Positions 1 through 8,778 of a DNA stretch of 64,000 nt are shown piece by piece (the first letter of the stretch is position 1; each line of letters starts with the position of its first letter). Where the stretch lies: the NCBI RefSeq assembly GCF_000426185.1, contig NZ_AUEW01000001.1, positions 868,001-932,000 of the forward strand. The letters are read 5' to 3'. The translations under genes were made by a program, and so were the position numbers. The notes under the pieces are model-generated. The model made no database searches. It worked only from the letters and a program-made list of their open reading frames with translations, and was not told the DNA's origin. Source of the DNA: Cellulomonas sp. URHD0024. GTDB taxonomy: Bacteria > Actinomycetota > Actinomycetes > Actinomycetales > Cellulomonadaceae.

Positions 1-377
1 TCGACGGCGTGGTCCTCATGGTCACGCTCGGGACCGGCATCGGCTCGGCACTCATCGTCGACGGTCATCTCGTTCCCAACACCGAGCTCGGCCACCTCGA
101 GATCGACGGCCACGACGCCGAGTCACGCGCCGCCGAGAGCGCGCGCGACCGCGACGACCTCTCCTGGGAGGCGTGGGGAGAACGGTTGCAGCGGTACTTC
201 ACGGTCGTCGAGAACCTGTTCTGGCCGGACCTCATCGTGGTCGGCGGCGGCGTCAGCAAGCACCACGAGAAGTTCCTGCCGCTGCTCGACCTCCGCACGA
301 AGATCATCCCCGCCGAGCTGCGCAACGCTGCCGGGATCATCGGCGCCGCGGCGCTCGCCGCCGACTATCGCGGCTGA
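1..377 (+). CDS. ppgK: Polyphosphate glucokinase, C-terminal part (ROK family)
   Basis: The last ~125 residues of a ROK-family sugar kinase; the 5' end lies outside the window and the reading frame is open from base 3. The glycine-rich phosphate-binding stretch VTLGTGIGSAL is followed by VPNTELGHLEI, the part of ROK proteins that contacts glucose. Near the C-terminus are PDLIVVGGGVSK and GIIGAAALAA. These segments match actinobacterial polyphosphate/ATP-dependent glucokinase (PpgK) rather than ROK repressors, since no DNA-binding region is visible. The enzyme makes glucose 6-phosphate in the cytoplasm using polyphosphate or ATP. The next gene starts two bases after this stop, so they may be co-transcribed. 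Confidence 0.92.
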   Translation, partial: DGVVLMVTLGTGIGSALIVDGHLVPNTELGHLEIDGHDAESRAAESARDRDDLSWEAWGERLQRYFTVVENLFWPDLIVVGGGVSKHHEKFLPLLDLRTKIIPAELRNAAGIIGAAALAADYRG

Positions 378-379
378 CC

Positions 380-1141
380 TTGTCCGTCCTGGTCGAGGTC
401 GCAGACGGAGTACACGTCGCGACGAGTGCCGTGTACATCACGACGTCGACGGTGGTCGTCGCGCCCGACCGGTCCTGCCTCGTCGTCGATCCCGGCGTCA
501 CGGCGCACGAGATCGACCTTCTCTCGTCGTCGATCCGCGTCCACGGCTGGCGGCCGGTCGCGGTCTGGTCGACGCACGGGCACTGGGACCACCTCCTGGA
601 CGGCGGCATGTTCACGGGACTGCCGCGCTGGTCGGGGGGCTGGCCCGTGGACGTCGAGACCCTCATGACCGAGCGCGACGAGGACGACGAGCTGGCCCGC
701 GTGCTGCTCGCCTCGCACGGCGACTCCCCCGCACCCGTCGTCGTCCCGCCGCCGGTGCGGTACCCGTCGAAGGACGGCTGGCTCGACTGGGACGGTCCGT
801 TGGTCCGGGTCGTCGAGCATGCCGCGCACGCCCCTGGCAGCACGTCGCTGGTCGTGCCGTCTGCGGACGCGCTCGTCGCCGGAGACGTGCTCTCGGACAT
901 CGAGATCCCACTGCTCGACCTGTCGGCACCGGACCCGGTCGGGACGTATCGCGCCGCCCTGGACCTGCTGGCCGGAACCGCGTCCCTCGTGGTCCCCGGC
1001 CACGGGCACGTCGGTCCCCTGTCTCCTCGGGTCGCCGCCGACCGCGCCTACCTCGACGGCTCCTTCGCCGGCGACGCACGCCTGCTCGACCCGTGGCTCG
1101 CGGCCGTTCACGAGGCGCAGAGGGCCGTCCTCGCCGGCTGA
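380..1141 (+). CDS. Metallo-beta-lactamase-fold hydrolase
   Basis: About 253 residues of MBL-fold metallohydrolase. The metal-binding motif appears as STHGHWDHLLDGG (H-x-H-x-D-H), with later metal positions in the APGSTSLVV/VAGDVL segment and in VVPGHGHVG near the end. The substrate cannot be told from sequence; glyoxalase II-like or general hydrolase roles are possible. The conserved part begins SVLVEVADGVHV, so I place the start at the TTG at 380, just after the ppgK stop; a longer frame open upstream would overlap ppgK and is not homologous to the family. No signal peptide, so cytoplasmic. Confidence 0.8.
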   Translation: MSVLVEVADGVHVATSAVYITTSTVVVAPDRSCLVVDPGVTAHEIDLLSSSIRVHGWRPVAVWSTHGHWDHLLDGGMFTGLPRWSGGWPVDVETLMTERDEDDELARVLLASHGDSPAPVVVPPPVRYPSKDGWLDWDGPLVRVVEHAAHAPGSTSLVVPSADALVAGDVLSDIEIPLLDLSAPDPVGTYRAALDLLAGTASLVVPGHGHVGPLSPRVAADRAYLDGSFAGDARLLDPWLAAVHEAQRAVLAG

Positions 1142-1161
1142 CCGCGTGCGACGATGGCGGC

Positions 1162-1449
1162 ATGGTCTGGTCCCTGGTCGGCGGCGGCGCGATCCTCGCA
1201 CTCGCCCTGTTCGCCATCGACCGGATGGTCGCGCGGGGCTGGTTCGACCGGCGGACCCCCCGGGAGCGGCCCGCGGCGTCCTCCGGAACCGGATCCGGGT
1301 TCCTCGGTGACCTGATCGACGTCTTCCAGCCCAACCACGTGCACCTCACGGCTGAGCAGGAGCGTCAGGAGGCTGACATCCAGCACGCCGAGGACGCCTG
1401 CCTGCCCATCGACCTCGACTCCGGCCACGTCCGCCTCGATCCCCGGTAG
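1162..1449 (+). CDS. Small membrane-anchored protein, DUF6191-like
   Basis: A 95-residue protein starting at ATG 1162 with one N-terminal membrane segment (about residues 3-19, LVGGGAILALALFAID). A short basic linker and a Ser/Gly stretch lead to a soluble tail containing FLGDLIDVFQPNHVHL followed by TAEQERQEAD. The tail resembles the short actinobacterial family DUF6191; that assignment is from memory of the pattern and is only moderately sure. Function is unknown. It lies 20 bases after the MBL-fold gene on the same strand. Confidence 0.6.
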   Translation: MVWSLVGGGAILALALFAIDRMVARGWFDRRTPRERPAASSGTGSGFLGDLIDVFQPNHVHLTAEQERQEADIQHAEDACLPIDLDSGHVRLDPR

Positions 1450-1482
1450 CGGGCCCCCGAGTCGGCGCCTAGCGTGCCTGGC

Positions 1483-1890
1483 ATGCCTCCTGTGATCTCC
1501 CAGCTGGTGATCGACTCCGCGAACCCCTACGCCCTGGCCGCATGGTGGCGCGACGTCCTCGACTGGACCTACGTGTGGGACCCGGCGGCCGGGGACGACG
1601 AGATCGAGCTCGCACCGCCCGACGGCTCCGCGACCAACCTGCTGTTCGTCAAGGTCGACGACACCAGGTCCGTGAAGAACCGCCTCCACCTCGACCTCCG
1701 CCCGCCGAACGGCTCCACCCAGCAGTCCGAGCTCGACCGCCTGCAGGCCCTGGGCGCCGTCCCTCTCGACATCGGCCAGGGCGACGTCCCCTGGCGCGTG
1801 CTCGCGGACCCGGAAGGCAACGAGTTCTGCCTGCTGGGCCGCACACCCGCCGAGCAGGCCGCCCGCGAGGCTGAGGAAGCCAGCGACTGA
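1483..1890 (+). CDS. VOC-superfamily (glyoxalase-like) protein
   Basis: A 135-residue protein of the vicinal oxygen chelate fold. It begins with QLVIDSANPYALAAWWRDVLDW, the usual first strand and helix. A central segment reads RLHLDLRP, and the C-terminus has WRVLADPEGNEFCLLGR, the typical last strand (ADPEGNEF). Members include glyoxalase, dioxygenase and antibiotic-binding proteins; the substrate here is not predictable. The ATG at 1483 is preferred; a GTG nine bases earlier is an alternative. It ends 100 bases before the 3' end of the RNase P RNA gene, which is on the opposite strand. Confidence 0.8.
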   Translation: MPPVISQLVIDSANPYALAAWWRDVLDWTYVWDPAAGDDEIELAPPDGSATNLLFVKVDDTRSVKNRLHLDLRPPNGSTQQSELDRLQALGAVPLDIGQGDVPWRVLADPEGNEFCLLGRTPAEQAAREAEEASD

Positions 1891-1990
1891 TCCGGCTGGC
1901 GCACGCTCGGACCGGGCGGAGAACCGCGCGAAGACCGGCGAGCAGGTGAGTGTCGAGGTGTCGACCCACCTGGTCGGTTCGAGCTGTTGT

Positions 1991-2386
1991 GCGCGGATGA
2001 GTCAGTCGATACGCCGGGTTCTGTCCTCGCGCGCGGTTGCCCGCAGCTGCGCGAGTGGCGGCCATCCCTCTACGACGTACGTTGCCGCACGCCTCCAGCG
2101 GCCTACCCGGGAGCTCGGGCGAGCAGCCCTCGAACGCTCCCTGTCTGACCTTGCTCCGGGTGGGGTTTACCGAGCCGCACCGGTCACCCGGCACGCTGGT
2201 GGTCTCTTACACCACCGTTTCACCCTTACCTCCTCGGCCGAGGCCGAGAAGGCGGTCTGTTCTCTGTGGCACTTTCCCGCGGGTCACCCCGGGTGGGTGT
2301 TACCCACCACCCTGCTCTGCGGAGCCCGGACGTTCCTCGGCGGGCCCGGAGGCCCGACGCGGCCGCCTGACTGACTCATCCGCGCC
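1991..2386 (-). ncRNA. rnpB: RNase P RNA (bacterial type A)
   Basis: About 396 nt on the minus strand. The two ends form a long P1 helix: bases 1991-2007 (gcgcggatgagtcagtc) are complementary to the block at 2371-2386. Near the 5' end the transcript reads GAGGAACGTCCGGGCTCC (rc of about 2323-2340), the conserved CR-I element with one change. The 3' part reads GGACAGAACCCGGCGTAT, the conserved CR-V region. Length and GC-rich helices fit actinobacterial RNase P RNA, the catalytic subunit that trims tRNA 5' ends. It sits about 20 bases downstream of the tautomerase stop, so its promoter probably overlaps the end of that gene. Confidence 0.96.
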
Positions 2387-2406
2387 GCAAGCGTAGCCGC
2401 AACTGC

Positions 2407-2790
2407 CTAGACGTCGACCCGGTAGTCCAGGGAGAGCTCGTCGCCGGAGACCCCGCGAATGCCCCAGTTCTGCGGTGGGCTCTCGATGATGATGATCTCG
2501 AGGTCGTCGGCGGCCAGGCCGAGCGTGGGCGCGACGTCGTCGTAGAACGCGGCGATCAGGGCCCGACGAGCAGCGACCGACCGTCCCGTGAAGCACAGGA
2601 TCTCAACGACCAGGTAGTCCTTCGATCGGGGCGCGACCAGGTCGTCCGCGTCGAGCAGGAGGAACCGGTGGAACCGCTTCTCCGGCGGAAGGCCCCACGT
2701 CCCGACGATCACCCGGTGCACGGCATCCGACACCGAGCCGCGGCGGTCCTGCCAGACGTCACGCCGGCCGTAGATCTTCACGTGCGCCAT
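2407..2790 (-). CDS. Tautomerase-family protein
   Basis: A 127-residue protein of the 4-oxalocrotonate tautomerase-like family (Tautomerase_2 type). Recognisable blocks are VHRVIVGTWGLPPEKRFHRF, LVVEILCFTGRSVAARRALI and ESPPQNWGIRGVSGDEL near the C-terminus. The mature N-terminus would be Ala (MAHVKIYG) rather than the catalytic Pro1 of classical tautomerases, so enzymatic tautomerase activity is uncertain; relatives I recall begin MAQVKIYG, so this looks like a subfamily trait. The start ATG at 2790 is 47 bases from the divergent yaaA gene. Cytoplasmic. Confidence 0.8.
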   Translation of the reverse strand: MAHVKIYGRRDVWQDRRGSVSDAVHRVIVGTWGLPPEKRFHRFLLLDADDLVAPRSKDYLVVEILCFTGRSVAARRALIAAFYDDVAPTLGLAADDLEIIIIESPPQNWGIRGVSGDELSLDYRVDV

Positions 2791-2837
2791 GCGGTCCTCC
2801 TCGCGTTGCCTCGTCGCGCGGAGCCTACAGTTCAGGC

Positions 2838-3620
2838 GTGCTCGTGCTCCTGCCGCCCTCCGAGGGCAAGACGCCGCCGCGCGCCCGCGGCCCCCTTCTG
2901 GACCTCGACGCCCTGTCCGCCCCGGGTCTGACCCCGATGCGCGAGAAGGTGCTCGACGCGCTCGCCGCGGTCAGCGCGTCGCCGGACGCGCTCGACATCT
3001 TGGGCGTCGGGCCGAGCATCGCCGACGACGTCGCCCGGAACGTCGCGCTGCGCACCGCAACGACGGCGCCGGCCACGAAGGTCTACACGGGGGTCCTCTA
3101 CGCGGCGGCCGGGATGGACCGGCTGACACCGACGGCACGGGTGCGGGCGGCGGACTCGGTCCGCATCGTGTCCGGGCTGTGGGGTCTGGTGGCACCCGAC
3201 GACCACATCCCGGCGTACCGGCTGTCGATGGGCACGGACCTGCCCGGCATCGGCCCGCTCGCGGGTGCGTGGAGGGCGGCGCTCGGAGTCGAGCTGCAGG
3301 GACGCGCCGAGGGCGAGCTGGTCGTCGACTGCCGGTCGGCGACCTACCTGGCGGCGTGGCACCCGCCGAGGACCGCCGACTGGGTGGCGGTGCGCGTGCT
3401 CCGTCAGGAGAGGGACGGATCGCGATCGGTGGTGTCGCACAGCGCCAAGCACACGCGCGGGGTGCTGACCCGGCACCTGCTCACCCGTCGCGGAAAGGCG
3501 CCGCACGACGCGACGACCCTGGCCCGGGTCGCGGGTGAGCTCGTCGGCACGGACCTGCTCGCCGTCGAGCTCGGCCCGCCGGCCCGAGGTGCGCGGACGC
3601 TGTCGCTCGTCGTCGCGTGA
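2838..3620 (+). CDS. yaaA: Peroxide-stress protein YaaA (DUF328)
   Basis: 260 residues from GTG 2838. The N-terminus LVLLPPSEGKTPP is the hallmark of the YaaA/DUF328 family, followed by LYAAAGMDRLTP, RIVSGLWGLVAPDDHIPAYRL and the C-terminal SHSAKHTRG block. In E. coli YaaA limits intracellular iron during hydrogen peroxide stress and binds DNA; the same role here is inferred. The family is usually about 250 residues, so this is full length. The last four bases (GTGA) overlap the start of the downstream permease, showing translational coupling. Confidence 0.9.
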   Translation: MLVLLPPSEGKTPPRARGPLLDLDALSAPGLTPMREKVLDALAAVSASPDALDILGVGPSIADDVARNVALRTATTAPATKVYTGVLYAAAGMDRLTPTARVRAADSVRIVSGLWGLVAPDDHIPAYRLSMGTDLPGIGPLAGAWRAALGVELQGRAEGELVVDCRSATYLAAWHPPRTADWVAVRVLRQERDGSRSVVSHSAKHTRGVLTRHLLTRRGKAPHDATTLARVAGELVGTDLLAVELGPPARGARTLSLVVA

Positions 3621-4777
3621 GGCGCGTTCCGTGGTGGCTGGTCGCCGTCCTCGCGACGGTGCTGGTGGTGGCTACCGGCTGGCTCCCCCACGACGATGCC
3701 GTCGAGCTGGCCGAGCGCACGTTGCCCATCCTGGCCTTCGTGGCGGGTCTGACCGTGGTCGCCGAGATGTGCGCCGGTGCCGGCCTGTTCGAACAGGCGG
3801 CCGGACTGGCCGCGCGACTCGCCCGGAACCGGCGCTGGGCGCTCTGGTCGCTGGTCGTCATGCTCGCGATCCTGAGCACGACGGTCCTGTCGCTGGACAC
3901 GACGGCGGTGCTGCTGACGCCGGTCGTCATCGCGCTCGCCCGACGCACCCACACACCGCCGCTGCCCTTCGCGATGGCCGTGCTCGCGCTGGCGAACACC
4001 GCGTCGCTCGTGCTGCCGGTGTCCAACCTGACCAACCTGCTGGCCGACCACGTGCTCGAAGAGGCCGGCGTCGGCTACCTGGGCCTGATGTGGGCGCCCG
4101 CCCTCGTGGCGATCGTGGTCACGGTCGCGGCCCTCGCACTCCGCGACAGACGAGTGCTGCGCGGCTCGTTCGACCCGAACCTGCCCAGGCGCCCGCGCGA
4201 CAAGCCGCTGCTCCTCGTCTCGGCCGTGACGGTCATCGTTCTCGGCGTGGCGTTCGCGCTCGGTGCGCCGACGGCACCCACGGCGATCGCTGCGGCGGTC
4301 GTCCTGCTCTTCGTGACGCTGGCCAGGCACCAGAAGCTGCCCGTGAGGGCCCGGGAGCTCGTGCCGTGGCGCACCCTGCTCGTCGTCCTCGGCCTGTTCG
4401 CCGTCGTCGAGACGCTGCACTCCCACGGGCTGGGCACCCTGCTCGCCGACGCGTCCGGCACCGGCCACGGCGCGACGGACCTCCTGCGGGTGGCCGGCGT
4501 CGGCGCGCTCGCCGCGAACGGGCTCAACAACCTGCCCGCCTACCTCGCCCTGGAACCCGCGATGGGCGGCGACCCGCTGCGCGTCGGCGCCCTGCTCATC
4601 GGGACGGGCGTGGGACCGCTGGTCACACCCTGGGGATCATTGGCGACGGTCCTGTGGTGGCAGCGCTGCCGCACGGTGATGCTGGACGTGCCGACCGGGA
4701 CGATCGTGCGACAGGGTCTCCTGCTGGCGCCGGTGGCCGTCGTGCTGTCGACGCTGGCCCTCGTCGCGACGCACTAG
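3617..4777 (+). CDS. ArsB/SLC13-type membrane permease
   Basis: 386 residues, overwhelmingly hydrophobic with roughly ten membrane helices, starting at GTG 3617 inside the yaaA stop. The segments LSTTVLSLDTTAVLLTPV, LANTASLVLPVSNLTNLL and AANGLNNLPAYLAL are the two re-entrant/permease signatures of the ArsB/NhaD (ion transporter) superfamily; the second half-repeat ends in GVGPLVTPWGSLATVLWW. Arsenite, citrate or sodium/proton exchange are all known in the superfamily and no ars genes are nearby, so the substrate is open. Its stop overlaps the stop of the convergent RNase H gene by four bases. Confidence 0.82.
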   Translation: MRRVPWWLVAVLATVLVVATGWLPHDDAVELAERTLPILAFVAGLTVVAEMCAGAGLFEQAAGLAARLARNRRWALWSLVVMLAILSTTVLSLDTTAVLLTPVVIALARRTHTPPLPFAMAVLALANTASLVLPVSNLTNLLADHVLEEAGVGYLGLMWAPALVAIVVTVAALALRDRRVLRGSFDPNLPRRPRDKPLLLVSAVTVIVLGVAFALGAPTAPTAIAAAVVLLFVTLARHQKLPVRARELVPWRTLLVVLGLFAVVETLHSHGLGTLLADASGTGHGATDLLRVAGVGALAANGLNNLPAYLALEPAMGGDPLRVGALLIGTGVGPLVTPWGSLATVLWWQRCRTVMLDVPTGTIVRQGLLLAPVAVVLSTLALVATH

Positions 4778-5916
4778 GGGCGGCCGCCCCAGCCCTCGCT
4801 CGGTGCACCGACGACCGCGACCTCGTTGCGGCGGTCCTCGAAGAGCCGGACGATGCTCACCGACGCAGGCGCCACCCTCAGCTGGCTCCACGACGACGGC
4901 TGCGCGCCCATGGTGACGCCGAGCACCGCACGGATCGACACCGCGTGGCTCACCACGACGACGGTGCGGTCGACCCCCTCCGCCAGGAGGCCTTCGAGCC
5001 CGCGGCGCACCCGGCCACCCACGTCCTCGATCGACTCCCCGCCCGGCGGGCGGAGGTTCGCCTGCGTGTGCCAGGGCTCGAGCTGCCCGGGCCAGCGCTC
5101 CTCGATCTGCTCCGAGGTCAGGCCCTCCCAGTCGCCGAAGTTCGCCTCCTGGAACGTCGGGTCCGTCCGGACCGGCAGGCCGAGCCGCTCGGCGATGATC
5201 GAACCGGTCATCTGCGTGCGGACCATCGGGGAGGCGATCACCAGGCTCGGGTAAGGGATGTCGCCCCACAGGTCGCGACCGACGCGGTCGACAAGGTCCG
5301 CCGCGGCGTGCGCCTGTCGGACACCCGTCTCGTCGAGCGGCGGCCCGGGAACGCCCGACCCCGAGTAGCCGCGCGACACGGTCATCGTCGTCTGCCCGTG
5401 CCGGACGAGCACCACGGTGACGGGCTGCTCGTCGTCGAACCGGACGCCAGCGCCGGACGGTCGAGGTGCCCGGCCGAGGGGCGGTGCGGCGACGTCGCTC
5501 ACGTGGGAGGTCTTGCGGTCCATGGCCAGGTTCGCGAGGCGGTCGGCGGCGCCGTTCTGGGCGCGAGGCACCCAGGTCCAGGTGACGCGCGCGGGGTCGA
5601 CGATCTCGGAGGCGAGTCGAGCGAGCCGACGCATGTCCTCGTGCTTGATCTGCCACACACCGCGCATCTGCTCGATCACGAGCCGCGAGTCCATCCGGAC
5701 CTCGATGTCGGCGGACGGGTCGATCGCGACGGCAGCACGCAGCCCGGCGACGAGCCCGGAGTACTCGGCGACGTTGTTGGACACGACGCCGAGGTACTCG
5801 GCCCGCTCCGCGAGGACCGCGCCGGTGTCGGCGTCGCGTACCAGCGCGCCGTATCCCGCCGGACCCGGGTTCCCCCGGGATCCGCCGTCGGCCTCGACGA
5901 CGAGCCGGCGCGCCAC
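4774..5916 (-). CDS. Bifunctional RNase HI / acid phosphatase (CobC-like)
   Basis: 380 residues from GTG 5916. Residues about 1-135 are RNase HI: VVEADGGSRGNPGP, NNVAEYSGLVAGL, VRMDSRLVIEQM and NGAADRLANLAM carry the catalytic D-E-D-D set. Residues about 170-375 are a histidine phosphatase: VVLVRHGQTTM with the catalytic His, later ASPMVRTQMT and VVVVSHAVSIRAVL. This fusion is characteristic of actinobacteria (the mycobacterial Rv2228c type), where the first domain degrades RNA in RNA/DNA hybrids and the second dephosphorylates alpha-ribazole phosphate or similar. It starts two bases after the zinc-ribbon gene, completing a three-gene operon with it and Nif3. Confidence 0.93.
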   Translation of the reverse strand: MARRLVVEADGGSRGNPGPAGYGALVRDADTGAVLAERAEYLGVVSNNVAEYSGLVAGLRAAVAIDPSADIEVRMDSRLVIEQMRGVWQIKHEDMRRLARLASEIVDPARVTWTWVPRAQNGAADRLANLAMDRKTSHVSDVAAPPLGRAPRPSGAGVRFDDEQPVTVVLVRHGQTTMTVSRGYSGSGVPGPPLDETGVRQAHAAADLVDRVGRDLWGDIPYPSLVIASPMVRTQMTGSIIAERLGLPVRTDPTFQEANFGDWEGLTSEQIEERWPGQLEPWHTQANLRPPGGESIEDVGGRVRRGLEGLLAEGVDRTVVVVSHAVSIRAVLGVTMGAQPSSWSQLRVAPASVSIVRLFEDRRNEVAVVGAPSEGWGGRP

Positions 5917-5918
5917 GG

Positions 5919-6665
5919 TCAGCCGCGCGGCTGCTCGGGCAGCCGCACCAGGATCCGCCCGCACTCCTCGCACCGCACCACCTGGTCCTCGGGCGCCTTG
6001 CGGATGGCCTCGACGTCCAGCGGGTTCAGCTCGAGCCGGCAGCTCTCGCAGCGGGCACCGCGCAGCGCACCGGCCCCGCGACCTCCCAGCTGCGCCCGAA
6101 GCTTCTCGTACAGGGCGACCAGTGCCGCGTCGAGGCCCTGGACCGCAACAGCTCGCTCCGCGCGGATCTTCTCGGCGTCGGTGTCCAGCGCTGCGAACGC
6201 CGCATCCCGCTCCTCCACGACGGCGGCCCGACGCGACGCCAGCGAGTCGTGCGCGCTCGTGACCTCGGCCAGCGCCTTCTCGTGCGCCTCGAGCCGCTCC
6301 ATGACGTCCAGCTCGACCTCCTCGAGGTCCGACTGCCGACGACCGAGCGCGACCAGCTCGTGCTGCAGCGCCTGCAGGTCCTTCGGGCTCCCCTGACCGG
6401 AGTCGAGCCGCGCCTGGTCCCGCGCGGCGCGGTTGGCGACCTGCTCGACGTCGGCCTCGGCCTTGGTCAGCTCTCGCTTGAGGTCGCCGACCGCGGTCCT
6501 GCTGGTCACCAACGCGGTGTGCAGGTCGTCCACCTGCGAGTCGAGCTCCACCAGGCGTGCCAGCTCCGGCAGGGTCCGTCGCTTGTGCGCGATCTGGTCC
6601 AGCCGGGTGTCGAGCTCCTGGACGTCGAGCAGTCGGCGCTGGTCCGCTGCGGGGGCTGTGGTCAC
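5919..6665 (-). CDS. Coiled-coil protein with C-terminal C4 zinc ribbon
   Basis: 248 residues starting at GTG 6665, whose first bases overlap the Nif3 stop (GTGA). The first ~190 residues are charged heptad-rich helices (LLDVQELDTRLDQIAHKRR... and later helical stretches), predicted to form a long hairpin coiled coil. The C-terminus has a zinc ribbon, CESCRLELNP with RCEECGRILVRL. This is the CT398/CdsZ-like family found beside nif3 in many actinobacteria and other phyla. Proposed roles involve nucleic acid or secretion partners but none is proven here. Cytoplasmic; not an enzyme by any visible motif. Confidence 0.88.
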   Translation of the reverse strand: MTTAPAADQRRLLDVQELDTRLDQIAHKRRTLPELARLVELDSQVDDLHTALVTSRTAVGDLKRELTKAEADVEQVANRAARDQARLDSGQGSPKDLQALQHELVALGRRQSDLEEVELDVMERLEAHEKALAEVTSAHDSLASRRAAVVEERDAAFAALDTDAEKIRAERAVAVQGLDAALVALYEKLRAQLGGRGAGALRGARCESCRLELNPLDVEAIRKAPEDQVVRCEECGRILVRLPEQPRG

Positions 6666-7858
6666 GGGTGTCCTTCGGTCGAGGCGTGTGGTGCGGTCTG
6701 CTCGGGGCTCGCGACGCGACCCGTCCACGGGTCGGTGCTCAACGTGCTGACGCGCACCTCAACCGTAGTCCCCGCGGCGGCGGCATCGTGCTGCAGGGCC
6801 CGAGCGGCGTGCTCGAGCCACGGCCACTCGGACGCGAAGTGGGCGACGTCGACAAGGTACGGGAGCCCGTCCTCGTGCTCCGCGCGTTCCCGAAGCTCGG
6901 ATGCCGGGTGGTGGCGCAGGTCGGCCGTCACGTAGGCGTCGACGCCGGACCGACGCACCGCGTCGAACAGCGAGTCGCCAGACCCCCCCACCACGGCGAC
7001 GCGTTCCACCCGGCCGTCCGGGTCGCCGGCGAACCTCACACCCTGTTCCGTGAACGGCAGAGCCTTCGCGACGACGTCCGCGAACCCACGCAGAGTCGTC
7101 GGCACCGCCAGCCGTCCGACCCGGCCGATGCCGGTCGACCCCGGCCAGGACGCGAGCTCCAGCACGTCGAACGCAGGCTCCTCGTAGGGGTGCGCCTGTC
7201 TCATGGCGGCGACCACGGCTGCGCGCAACCGGCGCGGGGCGACCATCTCGACGCGGGCCTCGACGACCCTCGACGCGACGCCTGCGGTGCCGATCGCGGG
7301 GTTCGCCTGCTCCGACGGCGTGAACGTGCCTTCGCCGGTCGACGTCCACGCGCACCGCGAGTACTCCCCGATCGCCCCGGCACCCACGGCGGCGAGCGCG
7401 TCGACGACCCGCTCGGCGCCCGCGACCGGCACGAAGACCACGTGCTTGTCGAGCGCCTCGCCCGGTGCGGCGTCCAGCGGCGAGGTCTCGACGAGCCCGA
7501 GCGCCTGCGCGAGCGCGTCTGCGACGCCGCCCGAGGCCGCATCGGCGTTGGTGTGTGCCGTGTAGAGCCCGATCCCGCCGAGCACCAGGCGGTGCAGCAG
7601 CGCGCCCTTGAAGGTCGTCGCCGCGATCGAGTGGACCGGCTTGAGGAGCAACGGGTGGTGGGTCACCACGAGGTCCGCCCCCCATGCCGCGGCCTCGTCG
7701 ACGACCGTCGCGACCGGGTCGACGGCGAACAGGACGCGTGCGACGGGCTGCGACGGGTCGCCCGTCACGAGCCCGACCGCGTCCCAGGACTGCGCCGTGG
7801 AGGGCGGGTAGCGACGTTCGAGCAGCTGCACGACGTCGGCCAGGGTCGCTGCGGTCAC
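6662..7858 (-). CDS. Nif3-like dinuclear metal centre protein
   Basis: 398 residues from GTG 7858. N-terminal ADVVQLLERRYPPSTAQSWDAVGLVTGD, metal-binding VVTHHPLLL, HTNADAA and the C-terminal DLRHHPASEL and DVAHFASEW blocks supply the His/Asp/Glu ligands of the hexameric NIF3/YbgI family. The length, with an insertion between the two metal-binding halves, is usual for the longer Gram-positive form. Suggested activity is GTP cyclohydrolase I type 2-like or a phosphatase-like hydrolase; function in vivo is not settled. First gene of the operon Nif3, zinc-ribbon, RNase HI/phosphatase. Confidence 0.92.
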   Translation of the reverse strand: MTAATLADVVQLLERRYPPSTAQSWDAVGLVTGDPSQPVARVLFAVDPVATVVDEAAAWGADLVVTHHPLLLKPVHSIAATTFKGALLHRLVLGGIGLYTAHTNADAASGGVADALAQALGLVETSPLDAAPGEALDKHVVFVPVAGAERVVDALAAVGAGAIGEYSRCAWTSTGEGTFTPSEQANPAIGTAGVASRVVEARVEMVAPRRLRAAVVAAMRQAHPYEEPAFDVLELASWPGSTGIGRVGRLAVPTTLRGFADVVAKALPFTEQGVRFAGDPDGRVERVAVVGGSGDSLFDAVRRSGVDAYVTADLRHHPASELRERAEHEDGLPYLVDVAHFASEWPWLEHAARALQHDAAAAGTTVEVRVSTLSTDPWTGRVASPEQTAPHASTEGHP

Positions 7859-7867
7859 GCCTGCACG

Positions 7868-8722
7868 TTACCCAACGCGGGCCACGTCGCCGACGCCGAT
7901 CGAGCCCGTCCGGACGGGCACCATCTGGATCCCGAACCACACCTCGCCGTCGCGGCGCCGGTGACGGGCCAGCGTGCGCAACGGCTCCTTGCCCTTGTGC
8001 TGCGTGTCCGGGTCGATCGTGGTCAGCACGCACCGCCCGCAGGTGTCCGCGAACCGGAGGAGGACGTCTCCGATGGTCACGGTCGGCCAGCCGTCCTCCT
8101 CGAAGGGCTCGAGGTCTCCGTCGAGGACGATGTTGGGCCGGAACCGGCGCATGTCGAGCGTCGGGCGAGGCTCCGGCGGCACCCGCCCGGCGTCGAGCGC
8201 CTGCTGCACCAGCTCGTCGTGGACCTCGTCGGCCCAGCGGTTCAGCCGGGCCAGCGACGCGGTCGTCGTGACGTGCACGGGGCCGGTGTCCGTGAACGCC
8301 AGCGGGTCGTCGAGCGTGCCGCCGTGCCGCTCGGACATCCCCCGACGCCGCGGGTCGTCGAGCCACACGAACCGCACCGACCGCCCCAGCAGCTCGGAGC
8401 ACCACTGCGCGGCCTCGGCGCCCGCATGGGTCGCGACCGGCAGGCGCGTCATCTCGATCGGCACATCGGGCGCTCCCTGCGGCTCAGCCACGGTGATCGT
8501 CGGCAGACCGGCGCCGGACAGCTCCACGCCTCCGTCGACGGTCCTCGCGTGCGCCGCCAGCATCCGCGGGAACCTGCGCGCGGTCAGGGTGGCACCGTCG
8601 TCCTCGACCAGCATCCAGCGCCGGTCGCCCCGCGGTCCGGCGACGTCGACGGCCATCCTCGACAGCGGGGTGCCGGCGAAGGACTTCACCGGGAACACGG
8701 TCAGCGCGGAGACGACGGGCAC
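7868..8722 (-). CDS. MOSC-domain protein (YcbX-like)
   Basis: 284 residues with an N-terminal MOSC beta-barrel (VSALTVFPVKSFAG, GPRGDRRWMLVEDDG, RRFPRML) and a C-terminal MOSC domain (RFRPNIVLDG, FEEDGWPTVTIG, FADTCGRCVLTTIDPDTQHKG). The conserved Cys of CGRCVLTTID is the residue associated with molybdenum-cofactor sulfur transfer or binding. YcbX-type proteins detoxify N-hydroxylated bases in E. coli with a molybdenum cofactor. The GTG at 8722 is chosen because homology starts there and a -10-like TGTTAT lies just upstream, suggesting an almost leaderless message; a GTG at 8767 would add 15 unconserved residues. Confidence 0.85.
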   Translation of the reverse strand: MPVVSALTVFPVKSFAGTPLSRMAVDVAGPRGDRRWMLVEDDGATLTARRFPRMLAAHARTVDGGVELSGAGLPTITVAEPQGAPDVPIEMTRLPVATHAGAEAAQWCSELLGRSVRFVWLDDPRRRGMSERHGGTLDDPLAFTDTGPVHVTTTASLARLNRWADEVHDELVQQALDAGRVPPEPRPTLDMRRFRPNIVLDGDLEPFEEDGWPTVTIGDVLLRFADTCGRCVLTTIDPDTQHKGKEPLRTLARHRRRDGEVWFGIQMVPVRTGSIGVGDVARVG

Positions 8723-8778
8723 CAGCGGACCATAACAATCAGGCAACCTCGGCACAGGTTCCGCCACGTTCTGCCAGC

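Noticed and set aside
2407-2790. Missing catalytic Pro1 in the tautomerase as a novelty
   Set aside because: Relatives of this subfamily, as I recall them, also begin Ala after Met, so it is probably a normal trait.
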